Assembly (NCBI GenBank): GCA_041395945.1
Contig: JAWKZN010000001.1
Span: forward strand, 1,054,001 to 1,118,000
Source of the DNA: Pseudomonadales bacterium
GTDB lineage: Bacteria; Pseudomonadota; Gammaproteobacteria; Pseudomonadales; Azotimanducaceae
Reading direction: 5' to 3'
DNA: 64,000 bases
The notes beneath the pieces are model-generated. The model saw only the letters and a program-made list of their open reading frames with translations, did not search any database and was not told where the DNA came from. Both the position numbers and the translations under genes were made by a program. Positions 34,135 through 43,070 of this stretch are shown here, in pieces; within the stretch, counting starts at the first letter, position 1; each line of letters opens with the position of its first letter.

Positions 34135-36473
34135 GTTTTTGCCGCAGAAGGGAGCGACAGCTCGCGAATTGCCCGCAGCAGTTCGTCGATCCGGAAAGGT
34201 TTCGCCAGGAAGCGGTTGATGCCGATCTCATCGAAACGGCGGGCGTCTTTGTGTTCCGTGAACGCCGTGATCAGGATGATCGGCAGATCGGCTCTGATCT
34301 TTCGCACCCGCTGCGACAGATCGAGACCGGTCAGCATCGGCATCACCTGATCGGTGAGCAGCATGGCGATGTCGTCCATGTTGGTCTCGAGATAGCGCAG
34401 GGCGCTGGGGCTTTCATTGAATATCACCACATCGTAGCCGTGGTCGCGCAGCACTTCGCCGATGAAACTGCTGACTGAGACTTCGTCGTCTACCACCACG
34501 ATGCGTCCTTCGAGTGCGACCGGTTCCGGTTCGGGAGACCTTTCCGCCTCGGATCCGGGAGCGGGTGCCAGTGGCAGATGCACATTGAAGGTGGTACCCA
34601 GCCCGACTTTCGAACGCAGGGTGATGTGACCGGAATATTCGTGGACCAGATTGTTGATCAGCCACAGACCGATGCCGGTGCCTTTGCCGTGTTCCCGGGT
34701 GGTGAAGTACATCTCGAAGATCTTCGCCTGCAGTTCGGGTTCGATCCCGTGCCCTGAGTCCCGCACGCTGATCAGCAGATGATCGCCCTCGAGACGCTCG
34801 CCACAGCAGGCGCAGGGTGACTGACTGCCGCTGGTCCGCACATCGATGTGAATGCTGCCGTTGCCCTCGATGGCATCCCTCGCGTTGATCAGGAGATTGA
34901 TGATGATCTGCTGCAGCTGCACCGGATCCGCCAGTACCGGGCCGAGCCCGGTGGCGAACTCGGTGCGGATATCGATGGTGGTCGGAATGGCTGCACGGAG
35001 CATGCGGGAGACATCTGCGATGGCTTCGGTGATATCCACCGGCCGGGGTTCTCCGCGATTGGCCCGGGTGAAGGTCAGCATCTGGGAGATCAGATCCCGG
35101 GCCCGATGACCGGCGGTCACCACTTCCCCGAGGTAGTTGTCGATCTGCTGCGGCTCGAGCCGGGCGCGCGCACTCTGCACGAGTTCCGCATAGCCGATGA
35201 TGCTGGCGAGGATGTTGTTGAAGTCGTGTGCGATCCCGCCGGCAAGCTGGCCGATGGCCTCCATTTTGCTCGCCTGCTGCAGCTGGCTCTGCAGATACAG
35301 ACGGTCCTGTTCCGCCCGCCTTTCGGCGGTGCGATCCCGCAGGGTCGCCAGGATGCAGGACTCGTTGTCGATCTCCAGCAGCCGGGCGTTGAGTTCGAAG
35401 TAGTGGCTTTCCCCGGCGCTCTCACGCTCCAGGTGGAACTGCAGGTGATTGGGGCTGCGGCTCAGGGCGTCCACGAACGCAGCCCGCTGGGGATCGTCCG
35501 AAAAGATCACCGTGTCGTAGTCCGATGAACTCGCGCCCAGACTGACCTTGATATCGCGGAATTTGTCGTTGCCCTCGATGAGCCGGCCATCGTCCAGACG
35601 CGAGATGAAGACCGCGTCCGGGGATTCCATGAACAGCCCGTAAAACTTCTGCTGGCTGAGCACCAGATCCCGGGCCGTGCGGCGGGCTTCGGTGACATCG
35701 CGCAGGACACCGTAAGTGCCGGAATGCCGGCCCGTCTCTGACGCCTGCCGTTTCTCATAGAGGCCGGACGCAGAAAATTCGAATATCCGTCGCCTGCCGG
35801 AGGGTGCAGTGAAATCGAACTCGTAGTTGCGGGTGGCGCGCTTGCCCGTACGCCGCTCGTCAAAGCGGAAGCGCAGCTGATCTGAGAGTGGGAACCCCAC
35901 CAGGTTCTGCCAGGGTTCCCCCAGCACGTCCTCACGCGACACATCAAAAAGATCGTCGATCTTTTCATTGAGAAAGCTGAAGCGTCCTTTCTCATCGAGC
36001 ATGTAGATGAGGTCCGGAGAAGCGTTGATCAGGAACTGATGCAGGAGATTGTCTGCCTGTGCCTGCTGCGCCAGCGCCATGTTTTCCTGTTCGAGCCGGC
36101 TCCGCCCCAGCGCGTTTTCCACACTCGTCAGCAGCTGCTGTGGTTCGAAGGGTTTGGCCAGATAGTCGTATGCACCCAGTCTCAGAATGGGTGTCACGGT
36201 ACTCAGGCTTTTCTCTCCGGACAGGACGATGGTTTTGACATTGTGGCGGGTGCGCTGCAGCGTTTCGAGGATATCGACGCCGGTAACCCCGGGCATGTTC
36301 AGATCGAGTATGAGCACACTGTAGTCATGCTCGGCCAGACGCTCGAGCACGGCATGGTTGTCCGTGGTACAGACAGCGGAGTGCTGATGGGCGGCGAGCA
36401 GATCACGGACGCTGGCGCCGTGAGCGGGGTCGTCGTCGACGATCAATATGTTTGGTGCGGCCTGCGCGAGCAT
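34128..36473 (-). CDS. soluble hybrid histidine kinase: REC-PAS-PAS-HisKA-HATPase-REC
   Basis: 781 residues. An N-terminal receiver (NILIVDDDPAHGASVRDLLA; acceptor in VLILDLNMPGV) precedes two PAS domains (NASPDLIYMLDEKGRFSFLN and FMESPDAVFISRLDDGRLIE). HisKA follows (GGIAHDFNNILASIIGYAEL), then HATPase_c (NLLINARDAIE, GTGIGLWLINNLV) and a second receiver (VVVDDEVSVSSFIGEVL; acceptor in LLTDQVMPML). No TM segment is seen, so it is cytoplasmic. A CACC cysteine cluster sits inside the ATPase domain, around residue 555. No cognate DNA-binding regulator is adjacent. It is divergent from rmuC with about 100 bases between. Confidence 0.88.
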   Translation of the reverse strand: MLAQAAPNILIVDDDPAHGASVRDLLAAHQHSAVCTTDNHAVLERLAEHDYSVLILDLNMPGVTGVDILETLQRTRHNVKTIVLSGEKSLSTVTPILRLGAYDYLAKPFEPQQLLTSVENALGRSRLEQENMALAQQAQADNLLHQFLINASPDLIYMLDEKGRFSFLNEKIDDLFDVSREDVLGEPWQNLVGFPLSDQLRFRFDERRTGKRATRNYEFDFTAPSGRRRIFEFSASGLYEKRQASETGRHSGTYGVLRDVTEARRTARDLVLSQQKFYGLFMESPDAVFISRLDDGRLIEGNDKFRDIKVSLGASSSDYDTVIFSDDPQRAAFVDALSRSPNHLQFHLERESAGESHYFELNARLLEIDNESCILATLRDRTAERRAEQDRLYLQSQLQQASKMEAIGQLAGGIAHDFNNILASIIGYAELVQSARARLEPQQIDNYLGEVVTAGHRARDLISQMLTFTRANRGEPRPVDITEAIADVSRMLRAAIPTTIDIRTEFATGLGPVLADPVQLQQIIINLLINARDAIEGNGSIHIDVRTSGSQSPCACCGERLEGDHLLISVRDSGHGIEPELQAKIFEMYFTTREHGKGTGIGLWLINNLVHEYSGHITLRSKVGLGTTFNVHLPLAPAPGSEAERSPEPEPVALEGRIVVVDDEVSVSSFIGEVLRDHGYDVVIFNESPSALRYLETNMDDIAMLLTDQVMPMLTGLDLSQRVRKIRADLPIILITAFTEHKDARRFDEIGINRFLAKPFRIDELLRAIRELSLPSAAKTQ

Positions 36474-36572
36474 CCAGGCTTAAGTTGCGGTCCGTGTTGG
36501 CTGATGGCGAATTGGAGCATACTAAGCTCTGGATCACCACTCACCTCAATTGCGAATGCGAACTTCCGTTTG

Positions 36573-37973
36573 ATGGCTGCAACCGCAAACCCGGATACCT
36601 TTCTGGAACTGCTCCCGGTCCTGCAACCGCAACTCCTCTGGTTTGCCGGTGGCGCACTGACCGCCCTGGTTTTCGGATGCCTGATGCTGGTTCTGTGGCG
36701 GCTCCGGAGGAGGAAGATCGAGGGAAACCTCGAGGTGGAGAATCTGCTCCTGTCCGAACGTCTCGCGCAGAACGGTCGCGATCAGACCCGGCTGGAAGGG
36801 CGGCTCGAGCTGCTCGAGGCAGAGCTTGCCCGGGCACGGGTGATTGCAGATCAGCAGGCCGAAGAGATCGTCGGCCATCGCACTGAGCGGGCGGCGCTGC
36901 AGGTCCGCCTGGAGGAGACCGCCCGGAACTTCGCCGAAAAGGAGGCGCTGCTGCGCAGTTCCGGTGCAAGCCTGAAGCAGGAGTTCGAGCTGCTGGCAAA
37001 CCGGATCTTCGAAAAGCAGGGGGAACGTCATCAGGAGAAGCTCACTTCGGTACTCCTGCCTTTCCGGGAGCAGATCGGCGATTTCCGCAAGCGGGTGGAA
37101 GAGGTCTATCACAGCGACGGGCGGGATCGCGCATCGCTGCTCAACGAAGTGCGCAACCTCCAGCGTGCATCAGAAAAGATCAACCTCGAAGCCGGAAATC
37201 TCACTAAAGCCCTGAAAGGGGATGTGAAGCTGCAGGGCAACTGGGGCGAGCTGGTGCTCGAACGGGTCCTCGAAGATTCCGGCCTGCGCTCGGGGCATGA
37301 ATACTTTCTGCAGGAAACCCGGCGCACGGACGCGGGGGATCTGAAACGTCCGGATGTGCTGATCCGCCTGCCGGACGACAAGGATGTGGTGATCGATGCC
37401 AAGGTCTCACTCATCGCCTACGAACGCGCGCTGAGCGCCGCAGGTGAGGCCGATCGGGACAGCGGATTGAAGCAGCACGTGGCCAGTGTCAGGAGTCATG
37501 TGCGTCGTCTGGCGGATCAGGATTACGCGCATCTGGACGATGTCCGGTCGCTGGACTTCGTGCTGCTCTTCATACCGATTGAAGCGGCGTTCACCCTGGT
37601 GATGGAAGCGGATGCCGGGCTGTTCAGTGAAGCCTTCCGGCAGCGCATCGTGATCGTCAGCCCCACCACCCTGATGATGACACTGCGGATCATTCACAAT
37701 GTCTGGCGCTACGAAAAGCAGAATCGTAATGCCCAGGAGATTGCGCAGCGGGCGGGTGCCCTTTACGACAAGCTCCGGGGTCTGGTCGAAGATCTCGATG
37801 TGATGGGCCGGCAGCTGAAAACCGTGGAAAAATCCTGGGAGGCCGCTTACGGCAAGGTGGTGCGCGGTAAAGGCAATCTGGTCCGCCAGGTGGAACAATT
37901 TCGCGAACTGGGTGCCCAGGTGCGACGGCCGCTGCCGAAATCCGTAACCGAAGAGGCTGATGCCTCGGACTGA
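36573..37973 (+). CDS. rmuC: DNA recombination protein RmuC
   Basis: 466 residues. An N-terminal TM helix (LLWFAGGALTALVFGCLMLVL) is followed by a long coiled coil (~50-180), then the RmuC nuclease-fold domain: GNWGELVLERVLEDSGLRSG, DVLIRLPDDKDVVIDAKVSL and VLLFIPIEAAFTLVMEAD. VIDAKVSL carries the D-x-K of a PD-(D/E)XK-like core. RmuC limits inversions at short inverted repeats. The start is set at ATG 36573; the longer open frame lies over the neighbouring kinase. Confidence 0.92.
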   Translation: MAATANPDTFLELLPVLQPQLLWFAGGALTALVFGCLMLVLWRLRRRKIEGNLEVENLLLSERLAQNGRDQTRLEGRLELLEAELARARVIADQQAEEIVGHRTERAALQVRLEETARNFAEKEALLRSSGASLKQEFELLANRIFEKQGERHQEKLTSVLLPFREQIGDFRKRVEEVYHSDGRDRASLLNEVRNLQRASEKINLEAGNLTKALKGDVKLQGNWGELVLERVLEDSGLRSGHEYFLQETRRTDAGDLKRPDVLIRLPDDKDVVIDAKVSLIAYERALSAAGEADRDSGLKQHVASVRSHVRRLADQDYAHLDDVRSLDFVLLFIPIEAAFTLVMEADAGLFSEAFRQRIVIVSPTTLMMTLRIIHNVWRYEKQNRNAQEIAQRAGALYDKLRGLVEDLDVMGRQLKTVEKSWEAAYGKVVRGKGNLVRQVEQFRELGAQVRRPLPKSVTEEADASD

Positions 37974-38144
37974 GTGGTCGACGACCCGCCCTTTAAATCG
38001 GGCAGTCGCAACAGGAATGTGCACCCGTTCTCGTTTTATCCGCCGATTCGCGCCCGCAGTGTCAAGAAGTTACATGAACTTCACAGAACCCGGTCCGGGA
38101 ACTGGATAGATTGACCGGCAGAAACGGACTGCGAGGAAAATTGA

Positions 38145-38396
38145 ATGCTGGTGTTGACCCGGCGTGCTGGCGAATCGATCATGATCGACAATGAGATTGA
38201 GCTGAAAGTGCTCAAGATTCGCGGTAGCCAAGTGCATCTTGGAATTGATGCACCAAAGGAGTCAGCGGTACACCGCAAGGAAGTGTGGCTGCGCATTCAC
38301 GGGACTCCTGCTGCGGCGCCCAAAGCGCAGGCAGGGGAGTCTGTGCGGGAACACGCAGCAGCAGAAAGCCCGTCGAAAGACGTTCGCTCGGCCTGA
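38145..38396 (+). CDS. csrA: carbon storage regulator CsrA (translational regulator)
   Basis: 83 residues. The first 52 are a textbook CsrA: MLVLTRRAGESIMI, then VHLGIDAPKESAVHRKEV, with the RNA-binding Arg equivalent to R44 in VHRKE. CsrA binds GGA motifs in mRNA leaders and switches carbon storage, motility and biofilm genes. Residues 53-83 are a low-complexity Ala/Lys/Glu tail, about 20 longer than in E. coli. GAGGAAAA stands 9 bases ahead of the ATG. A GacA/UvrY-type regulator that would control CsrA-titrating RNAs is at 315. Confidence 0.93.
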   Translation: MLVLTRRAGESIMIDNEIELKVLKIRGSQVHLGIDAPKESAVHRKEVWLRIHGTPAAAPKAQAGESVREHAAAESPSKDVRSA

Positions 38397-38456
38397 ATCA
38401 CTCTCCCCGAATTCGATCCATCCGCTCATGCCCCCGTCGGTCCCGACGGCTTTGTG

Positions 38457-38912
38457 TCATGGGTGGTTGAGAATGAAAGCCGGTGTTTCGCAGATTGCAT
38501 AGGGATGCAGCTCACCGTTGTTGAGAGCGTAACGGTGCTGGTGTATCCCTTCTAACTTTTCCCGCCTCAGCTGTTCGGCTGTCGGTCTCAGCAGCAGAGC
38601 GTCCAGCGGTTCCCAGATCGGATTCACCGGCTGCAGTGGACTGAAACCGAGTGCCGTTTCCCAGGTCGCCCGGTGCAGCTCGATCACCTCCAGCGTTTCG
38701 ACGAAGGCCCAGTGCGAGAAGGTCAGGTGCTCGGATACGGCAAACAGCACGGCGACCCGCTCTCCGGCAGTCCCGGCGTCGAGAAACATCTCCCGGGCGA
38801 CGAGCCAGGGATGGGTATCCCGGTAGGTCCCGCGTCCTTCCCCTTCGAGCAGGTTCTTCAGCGCCCTTGCGGCAACCGGCGCGGCGAGGCAGTAGGGGTG
38901 GATGGTGGTCAT
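38457..38912 (-). CDS. hypothetical protein
   Basis: 151 residues beginning MTTIHPYCLAAPVAARALKN. No signal peptide or TM segment; mixed helical with several Trp/His (THPWLVAREMFLDAGTAGER, EHLTFSHWAFVETLEVIELH). The frame could start earlier at 38951. Start is chosen by the compact N-terminus. No family is recognised. It is divergent from the SOS operon; its upstream region includes the LexA box at 39002, so it could also be affected. Confidence 0.6.
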   Translation of the reverse strand: MTTIHPYCLAAPVAARALKNLLEGEGRGTYRDTHPWLVAREMFLDAGTAGERVAVLFAVSEHLTFSHWAFVETLEVIELHRATWETALGFSPLQPVNPIWEPLDALLLRPTAEQLRREKLEGIHQHRYALNNGELHPYAICETPAFILNHP

Positions 38913-39001
38913 CGTCACTGGTCCAGATACCCGGGCCGGGCATTGTGCCATTCATCGACCGGCCGACCCATCCCGCCGGCGGGGGTCGCGCTCGCGCTGT
39001 A

Positions 39002-39017
39002 CTGTACATATATACAG
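39002..39017 (+). promoter_or_regulatory. LexA (SOS) box with overlapping promoter
   Basis: CTGTACATATATACAG matches the gammaproteobacterial LexA consensus CTGT-N8-ACAG with the alternating AT core. A -10 element TATAAT at 39025-39030 lies 17 bases from a -35-position hexamer (39002-39007) inside the box, so LexA would block polymerase. The nuclease gene starts at 39066. Confidence 0.85.
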
Positions 39018-39065
39018 ACGCTCCTATAATCGGGGCTTCTTCGCAACAGCCGTACCAGCTCGTTT

Positions 39066-40676
39066 GTGCCTCAACTGGCAGCCAATCAGCCTCCACCCGC
39101 CGATTATTACGCGGCGAATCTGCGCACTCTGGTCGGCCACGTCCTGACTGCGCACAGCGATCTGCTGTCCGCACCGGAGCATCGCTATCTGCGGGCGCTG
39201 CAGCTCGCGACAGTGCCTGCTCAGCGCCTGTATGCGCGCCTGCTCAGCCGGAGCCGGCCCTGGGTACGCATCGACAAGCTCCGCTACGCTGAGATTGCGG
39301 ATCCGGACGAGGCCATTGCGGAACTGCAGGCCGCCGGTCTGGTGCGGGTCAACGGCGCCGCGCCTGCCGATGTGCTGCTCGGTCTGCTGACCCAGGCGGA
39401 GCGGGCGCGGCTGTTTCCCCAGCTGCCGCGCGCCACGAAAGCGGTCTGGATCCGGGCGTGTGTGGCGCGCTGTGCCGACACCCGCATCCGCTCGGTTATC
39501 GCCGGCCAGTATCCCTGGATCGGCATCGCCGACTTTGCGCACATCAAACTCTGTCAGCTGCTGTTCTTCGGTTCTGAACAGCAGGATACGTCCACCTTCG
39601 TGTTGCAGGACCTCGGTGTACTGCAATTCGAATCCTATTCCCTCGATCCCGGGCTGCGGATGTTCAGCGATCGCGCGTCGCTGGAACGCTATCTGTCGCT
39701 GCGCCGGTTGCGTCTTCTTACGCACAGGGTAGAAGAGGTCGCCGGCCTCGACCGCTGGCTGTCGCGGGCGCTGTGGGCGCCAGCGCACAACCGTCTCGAA
39801 GTCCGCCATCGGGACAGAGCGCTGTATCGTCTCGGCTACCGCTATGAGCGGGAAGGGGCACTGGATGAGGCCCTGTGCTGCTATGGCCGCGCTCGGCTGC
39901 CACCGGCGCGGGAGCGCCGGGTGCGCATCCTGGAGCGGCTCGGTGATGAAACCGGTGTTGCAGCGCTGCTCGCCAGAATTGCGGACTCCCCCAGGGCGGC
40001 GGAAGAGGAAGACTTTGTGCACAGGCGGCAGGCGGGCTCCACAGCACGCGGCCGGCACCGCATCGAGCAGATGCGGATCCCCCTGCAGGGTCAGGGTGAT
40101 CGGTCTATCGAAGACCATGCAGCGGGACTGTTGAGCGCCAGTGGCGGTCTGGTCTGGCATCTGGAAAACCAGTTTCCCCTGGGTCTTGCGGGCCTCGCCT
40201 ACTGGACGGTGGTTTTCGCGCCGGTTGCGGGTGCCTTTGTGAATCCCTTTCAGTTCGGTCCGCTGGATCTGATGAGCGAGGATTTCTGCAGAGTGCGCCA
40301 GGATGAACTGGCGCTGCGGCAGGCTCAGCTCGACGCGCCGGGCGGACTGAGAGACGTGTTGACCCGAACCTACAGGTCCAAGGCGGGTATCGCTAACAGG
40401 CTGGTGAACTGGTCGAGCTTCGATGCATCGGTCCTGCAGGCGGTGATCGACTGTCTGCCGCATTCTCAGCTACTCGATCTTGCCCGCTATGTGATTGCAA
40501 ATCTCAACCGGGCCCGCCGTGGCTTCCCCGATCTGCTGGTGATCTATGGCCCCGGCCAGTTCGAGTTCGTGGAAGTGAAGGGCCCGACCGACCAGCTGCA
40601 GCCCGGACAGCGGATCTGGTTCGAGACGCTGGATCGGCTGGGGCTGCCGGCGAGGGTGCTGAAATTCCACCTCTGA
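39066..40676 (+). CDS. VRR-NUC (FAN1-like) nuclease
   Basis: 536 residues. The C-terminal VRR-NUC domain shows RRGFPDLLVIYG...FEFVEVKGPTDQLQPGQRIW, the PD-(D/E)XK core with Asp, Glu-Val-Lys and the Q of FAN1. The N-terminal part is helical with TPR-like and SAP-like features (YRLGYRYEREGALDEALCCY). FAN1 nucleases cut 5' flaps and interstrand cross-link structures. The start codon is GTG 39066, 36 bases beyond a TATAAT. The helicase gene follows with an overlap or small gap, giving a two-gene SOS operon. Confidence 0.85.
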   Translation: MPQLAANQPPPADYYAANLRTLVGHVLTAHSDLLSAPEHRYLRALQLATVPAQRLYARLLSRSRPWVRIDKLRYAEIADPDEAIAELQAAGLVRVNGAAPADVLLGLLTQAERARLFPQLPRATKAVWIRACVARCADTRIRSVIAGQYPWIGIADFAHIKLCQLLFFGSEQQDTSTFVLQDLGVLQFESYSLDPGLRMFSDRASLERYLSLRRLRLLTHRVEEVAGLDRWLSRALWAPAHNRLEVRHRDRALYRLGYRYEREGALDEALCCYGRARLPPARERRVRILERLGDETGVAALLARIADSPRAAEEEDFVHRRQAGSTARGRHRIEQMRIPLQGQGDRSIEDHAAGLLSASGGLVWHLENQFPLGLAGLAYWTVVFAPVAGAFVNPFQFGPLDLMSEDFCRVRQDELALRQAQLDAPGGLRDVLTRTYRSKAGIANRLVNWSSFDASVLQAVIDCLPHSQLLDLARYVIANLNRARRGFPDLLVIYGPGQFEFVEVKGPTDQLQPGQRIWFETLDRLGLPARVLKFHL

Positions 40677-40711
40677 CCCACCGTGTTGCCGTTCGCCGAC
40701 TGGCGGAGTTC

Positions 40712-43021
40712 GTGCATCAGCGCGGCGACCTCTATCCCCCCCTGCGGGGCCGGGTGACTGGCGAGGAGGGTATCGCCGCGCAGCGGCTTGCCCAGCGCAA
40801 CCGGGGGGAGAGCTATGAGCGCGAGGTCCCGGTGGAGGCCCGCTTCGAACTGGCCTGTGGTGAGCTGACCGTCAGCGGGCGGGTGGATGGTTGTGACGGC
40901 GCATACCGGGGTGGTGCGGAGTGCCTGGTCGAGGAGATCAAGGCGACCCGGGCTCAGGGGGCAGATGCCGAAGCATACCTGGGCAGTGCCCACTGGGCAC
41001 AGCTGCGGCTCTATGCGGCACTGCTCGCAAGAGAGCGGGATGCGCAAGCCTGGCGTCTGCGTCTGCGTTACTGTCATCCGGACAGCGGCGAGAGTGTCGA
41101 CTTCGAACGCCTGGAGAATCCCCGGTCACTCGCGGAGTTTCTGGCGCAGACCCTGTCCTTCTACGAAACCTGGCTGACCGATCAGGCTGCCTATGTATCC
41201 CGCCGGAATCAGTGGCTCGGTGACCGGACGTTTCCTTACGACGGCTTCCGGCCGCACCAGCGGGCCATGGCGCAGCGCGCCTATCAGGCGCTGCGCAACG
41301 ACGAGCGTCTGCTGCTCGAAGCCCCGACGGGTGGTGGCAAGACCATGGGACTGCTGTTTCCGGCGCTCAAGGTGCTGGCAGAAGGGGCCATCGGCCAGCT
41401 GTTCTTTCTGACAAGCCGCTCCACCGGCGCCATCGCCGCCCGCAATGCCTGTACGGATCTCGCTGAAGCGGATCAGCGTCTGCGTCACATCGAGCTGATC
41501 GCGAAGGAAAAAGCCTGCCCGGTGCCCGGCATGCCCTGCGCTGCAGAACGCTGCGAGTACGCGCGCGGTTATTACGACCGCATCCATGCTGCGGTGCGCG
41601 CGCTGCTGCGCGAGCCGGTCATGGATCCGGAGACGGTCGCCAGGGTGGCCCACGAGCACCGGACCTGTCCCTTCGAACTCTCACTCGATGCCGCCCTCTG
41701 GGCGGACGTGATCATCGGTGACTACAACTACCTGCTGGATCCGATCGTACGGCTGCAGCGTTTCGCCCAGGCGCGGGATCTGGGGATTCTCATCGATGAG
41801 AGTCATCAGCTGGCAGATCGGGTCCGGGACATGCTGTCGCTGCGCCTCGAGCGGAGCCGGGTCCGGGCAGCACTGCAGGAGTCACCGCCGGAGGCGATCG
41901 CCCGTCGCCTGCGCGGACTCGATCGGGCCCTGCTGGCGCTGCGCAGATCCCTGGCACTGGCAGGCGAAACACAGATCGACGAGCCGGGTGCGCTGCTCAG
42001 AGCAATTGCCCGGGTGATGCAGGCGCTCGGCGAAGAAATCTTCGAACTGGAAGCCTTTCCAGCCACCCGGATGCTGGTCTTCGAGCTGTCGCGCTGGGTC
42101 CGCTCCGAATCCTGGCGGGTGCCCGGCGCCTTCAGCTACTTCGCAAGTGCTGACGGCCATGCGGTCTGCGTGACGCTTTCCTGCCTGGACCCTTCCACCT
42201 ACCTGCGCCAGGTCCTCGATGGCTACGGTGCGCACATCCGGTTTTCAGGTACCCTCACCCCGCTGCCGCTGTTTCAGGCACTGCACGGTCATGCGGACAC
42301 GGCGGCAGAAAGGGTGGCCAGCGGCTTCCACGCCGGACAACTGGCGACCCTCATTGTCGACGACCTGCCGGTGTTCTATCGCGAAAGAGCGAAAACGCTG
42401 ACCCCGATCGCCGATCTCGCAGCAGCCATCTACCAGGCGCAGCCGGGCAACTATCTGATTGCACTGCCTTCCTTCGAGTATCTGGATGCTTTCGCTGCCC
42501 GTCTCAGGGAGCGCCACCCGGAGCTGCCGCTCGATATTCAGCGTCGAGGTATGGCCGACACCGAGCGCAGGGATTTTGTCGCCGCCTTCCTGCCTGCTCC
42601 TGCGACCCGGATTGGCATCGTGGTGCTGGGAGGGGTATTCGGGGAGTCCGTGGACTTCAGCCACGCGCCGCTGGCAGGCGTGATCTGTATCGGTGTGGGT
42701 CTGCCGCCGGTTACCGTTCAGCGTGAGGCTGCTGCCGCCTATTTCGAGAAGGTGGAAATCGGAAAGGCGGTGTCTGGAACCGGGAAAAAGGGCAGTGATG
42801 GGCGCCGCATCGCCTACCAGCAGCCCGCGATGACCAAGATCGTACAGATGGCCGGTCGGCTGTTGCGCGGTCCCGGGGATCGCGGGGTGCTGTGTCTGAT
42901 CGATCCACGCTTCCGGCAGGCCGACTACCGGAACTTTTTCCCCGTGCACTGGCAGCCCGAGGTCCTCCGCGCCCGGGACGTCCCCGGACGACTCCAGGCG
43001 TTCTGGGACGTTGCTACTTGA
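40712..43021 (+). CDS. DinG/XPD-family DNA helicase (COG1199 type)
   Basis: 769 residues from GTG 40712. An N-terminal PD-(D/E)XK-like part (VSGRVDGCDG...EEIKAT) precedes Walker A (LEAPTGGGKTMG) and an Fe-S cluster-type Cys set (KACPVPGMPCAAERCEYARG, then HRTCPFELS). DEAH-type Walker B is ILIDESHQL; motif VI region is QMAGRLLRGPGDRGV. It likely unwinds damaged DNA together with the FAN1-like nuclease. The frame stays open to CTG 40673, directly overlapping the nuclease stop, and LTHRVAVRRLAEFVHQRGDL reads like the true N-terminus, so a CTG start is likely. Confidence 0.85.
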   Translation: MHQRGDLYPPLRGRVTGEEGIAAQRLAQRNRGESYEREVPVEARFELACGELTVSGRVDGCDGAYRGGAECLVEEIKATRAQGADAEAYLGSAHWAQLRLYAALLARERDAQAWRLRLRYCHPDSGESVDFERLENPRSLAEFLAQTLSFYETWLTDQAAYVSRRNQWLGDRTFPYDGFRPHQRAMAQRAYQALRNDERLLLEAPTGGGKTMGLLFPALKVLAEGAIGQLFFLTSRSTGAIAARNACTDLAEADQRLRHIELIAKEKACPVPGMPCAAERCEYARGYYDRIHAAVRALLREPVMDPETVARVAHEHRTCPFELSLDAALWADVIIGDYNYLLDPIVRLQRFAQARDLGILIDESHQLADRVRDMLSLRLERSRVRAALQESPPEAIARRLRGLDRALLALRRSLALAGETQIDEPGALLRAIARVMQALGEEIFELEAFPATRMLVFELSRWVRSESWRVPGAFSYFASADGHAVCVTLSCLDPSTYLRQVLDGYGAHIRFSGTLTPLPLFQALHGHADTAAERVASGFHAGQLATLIVDDLPVFYRERAKTLTPIADLAAAIYQAQPGNYLIALPSFEYLDAFAARLRERHPELPLDIQRRGMADTERRDFVAAFLPAPATRIGIVVLGGVFGESVDFSHAPLAGVICIGVGLPPVTVQREAAAAYFEKVEIGKAVSGTGKKGSDGRRIAYQQPAMTKIVQMAGRLLRGPGDRGVLCLIDPRFRQADYRNFFPVHWQPEVLRARDVPGRLQAFWDVAT

Positions 43022-43070
43022 TCAGAGGCTCCCTAGACTGCGCCGCGATAGCAGTCCTGAGAGAGACGAG

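Noticed and set aside
39024..40463. 479-codon open frame on the minus strand
   Set aside because: Antisense to the VRR-NUC nuclease gene, which has a conserved nuclease core and an SOS promoter.
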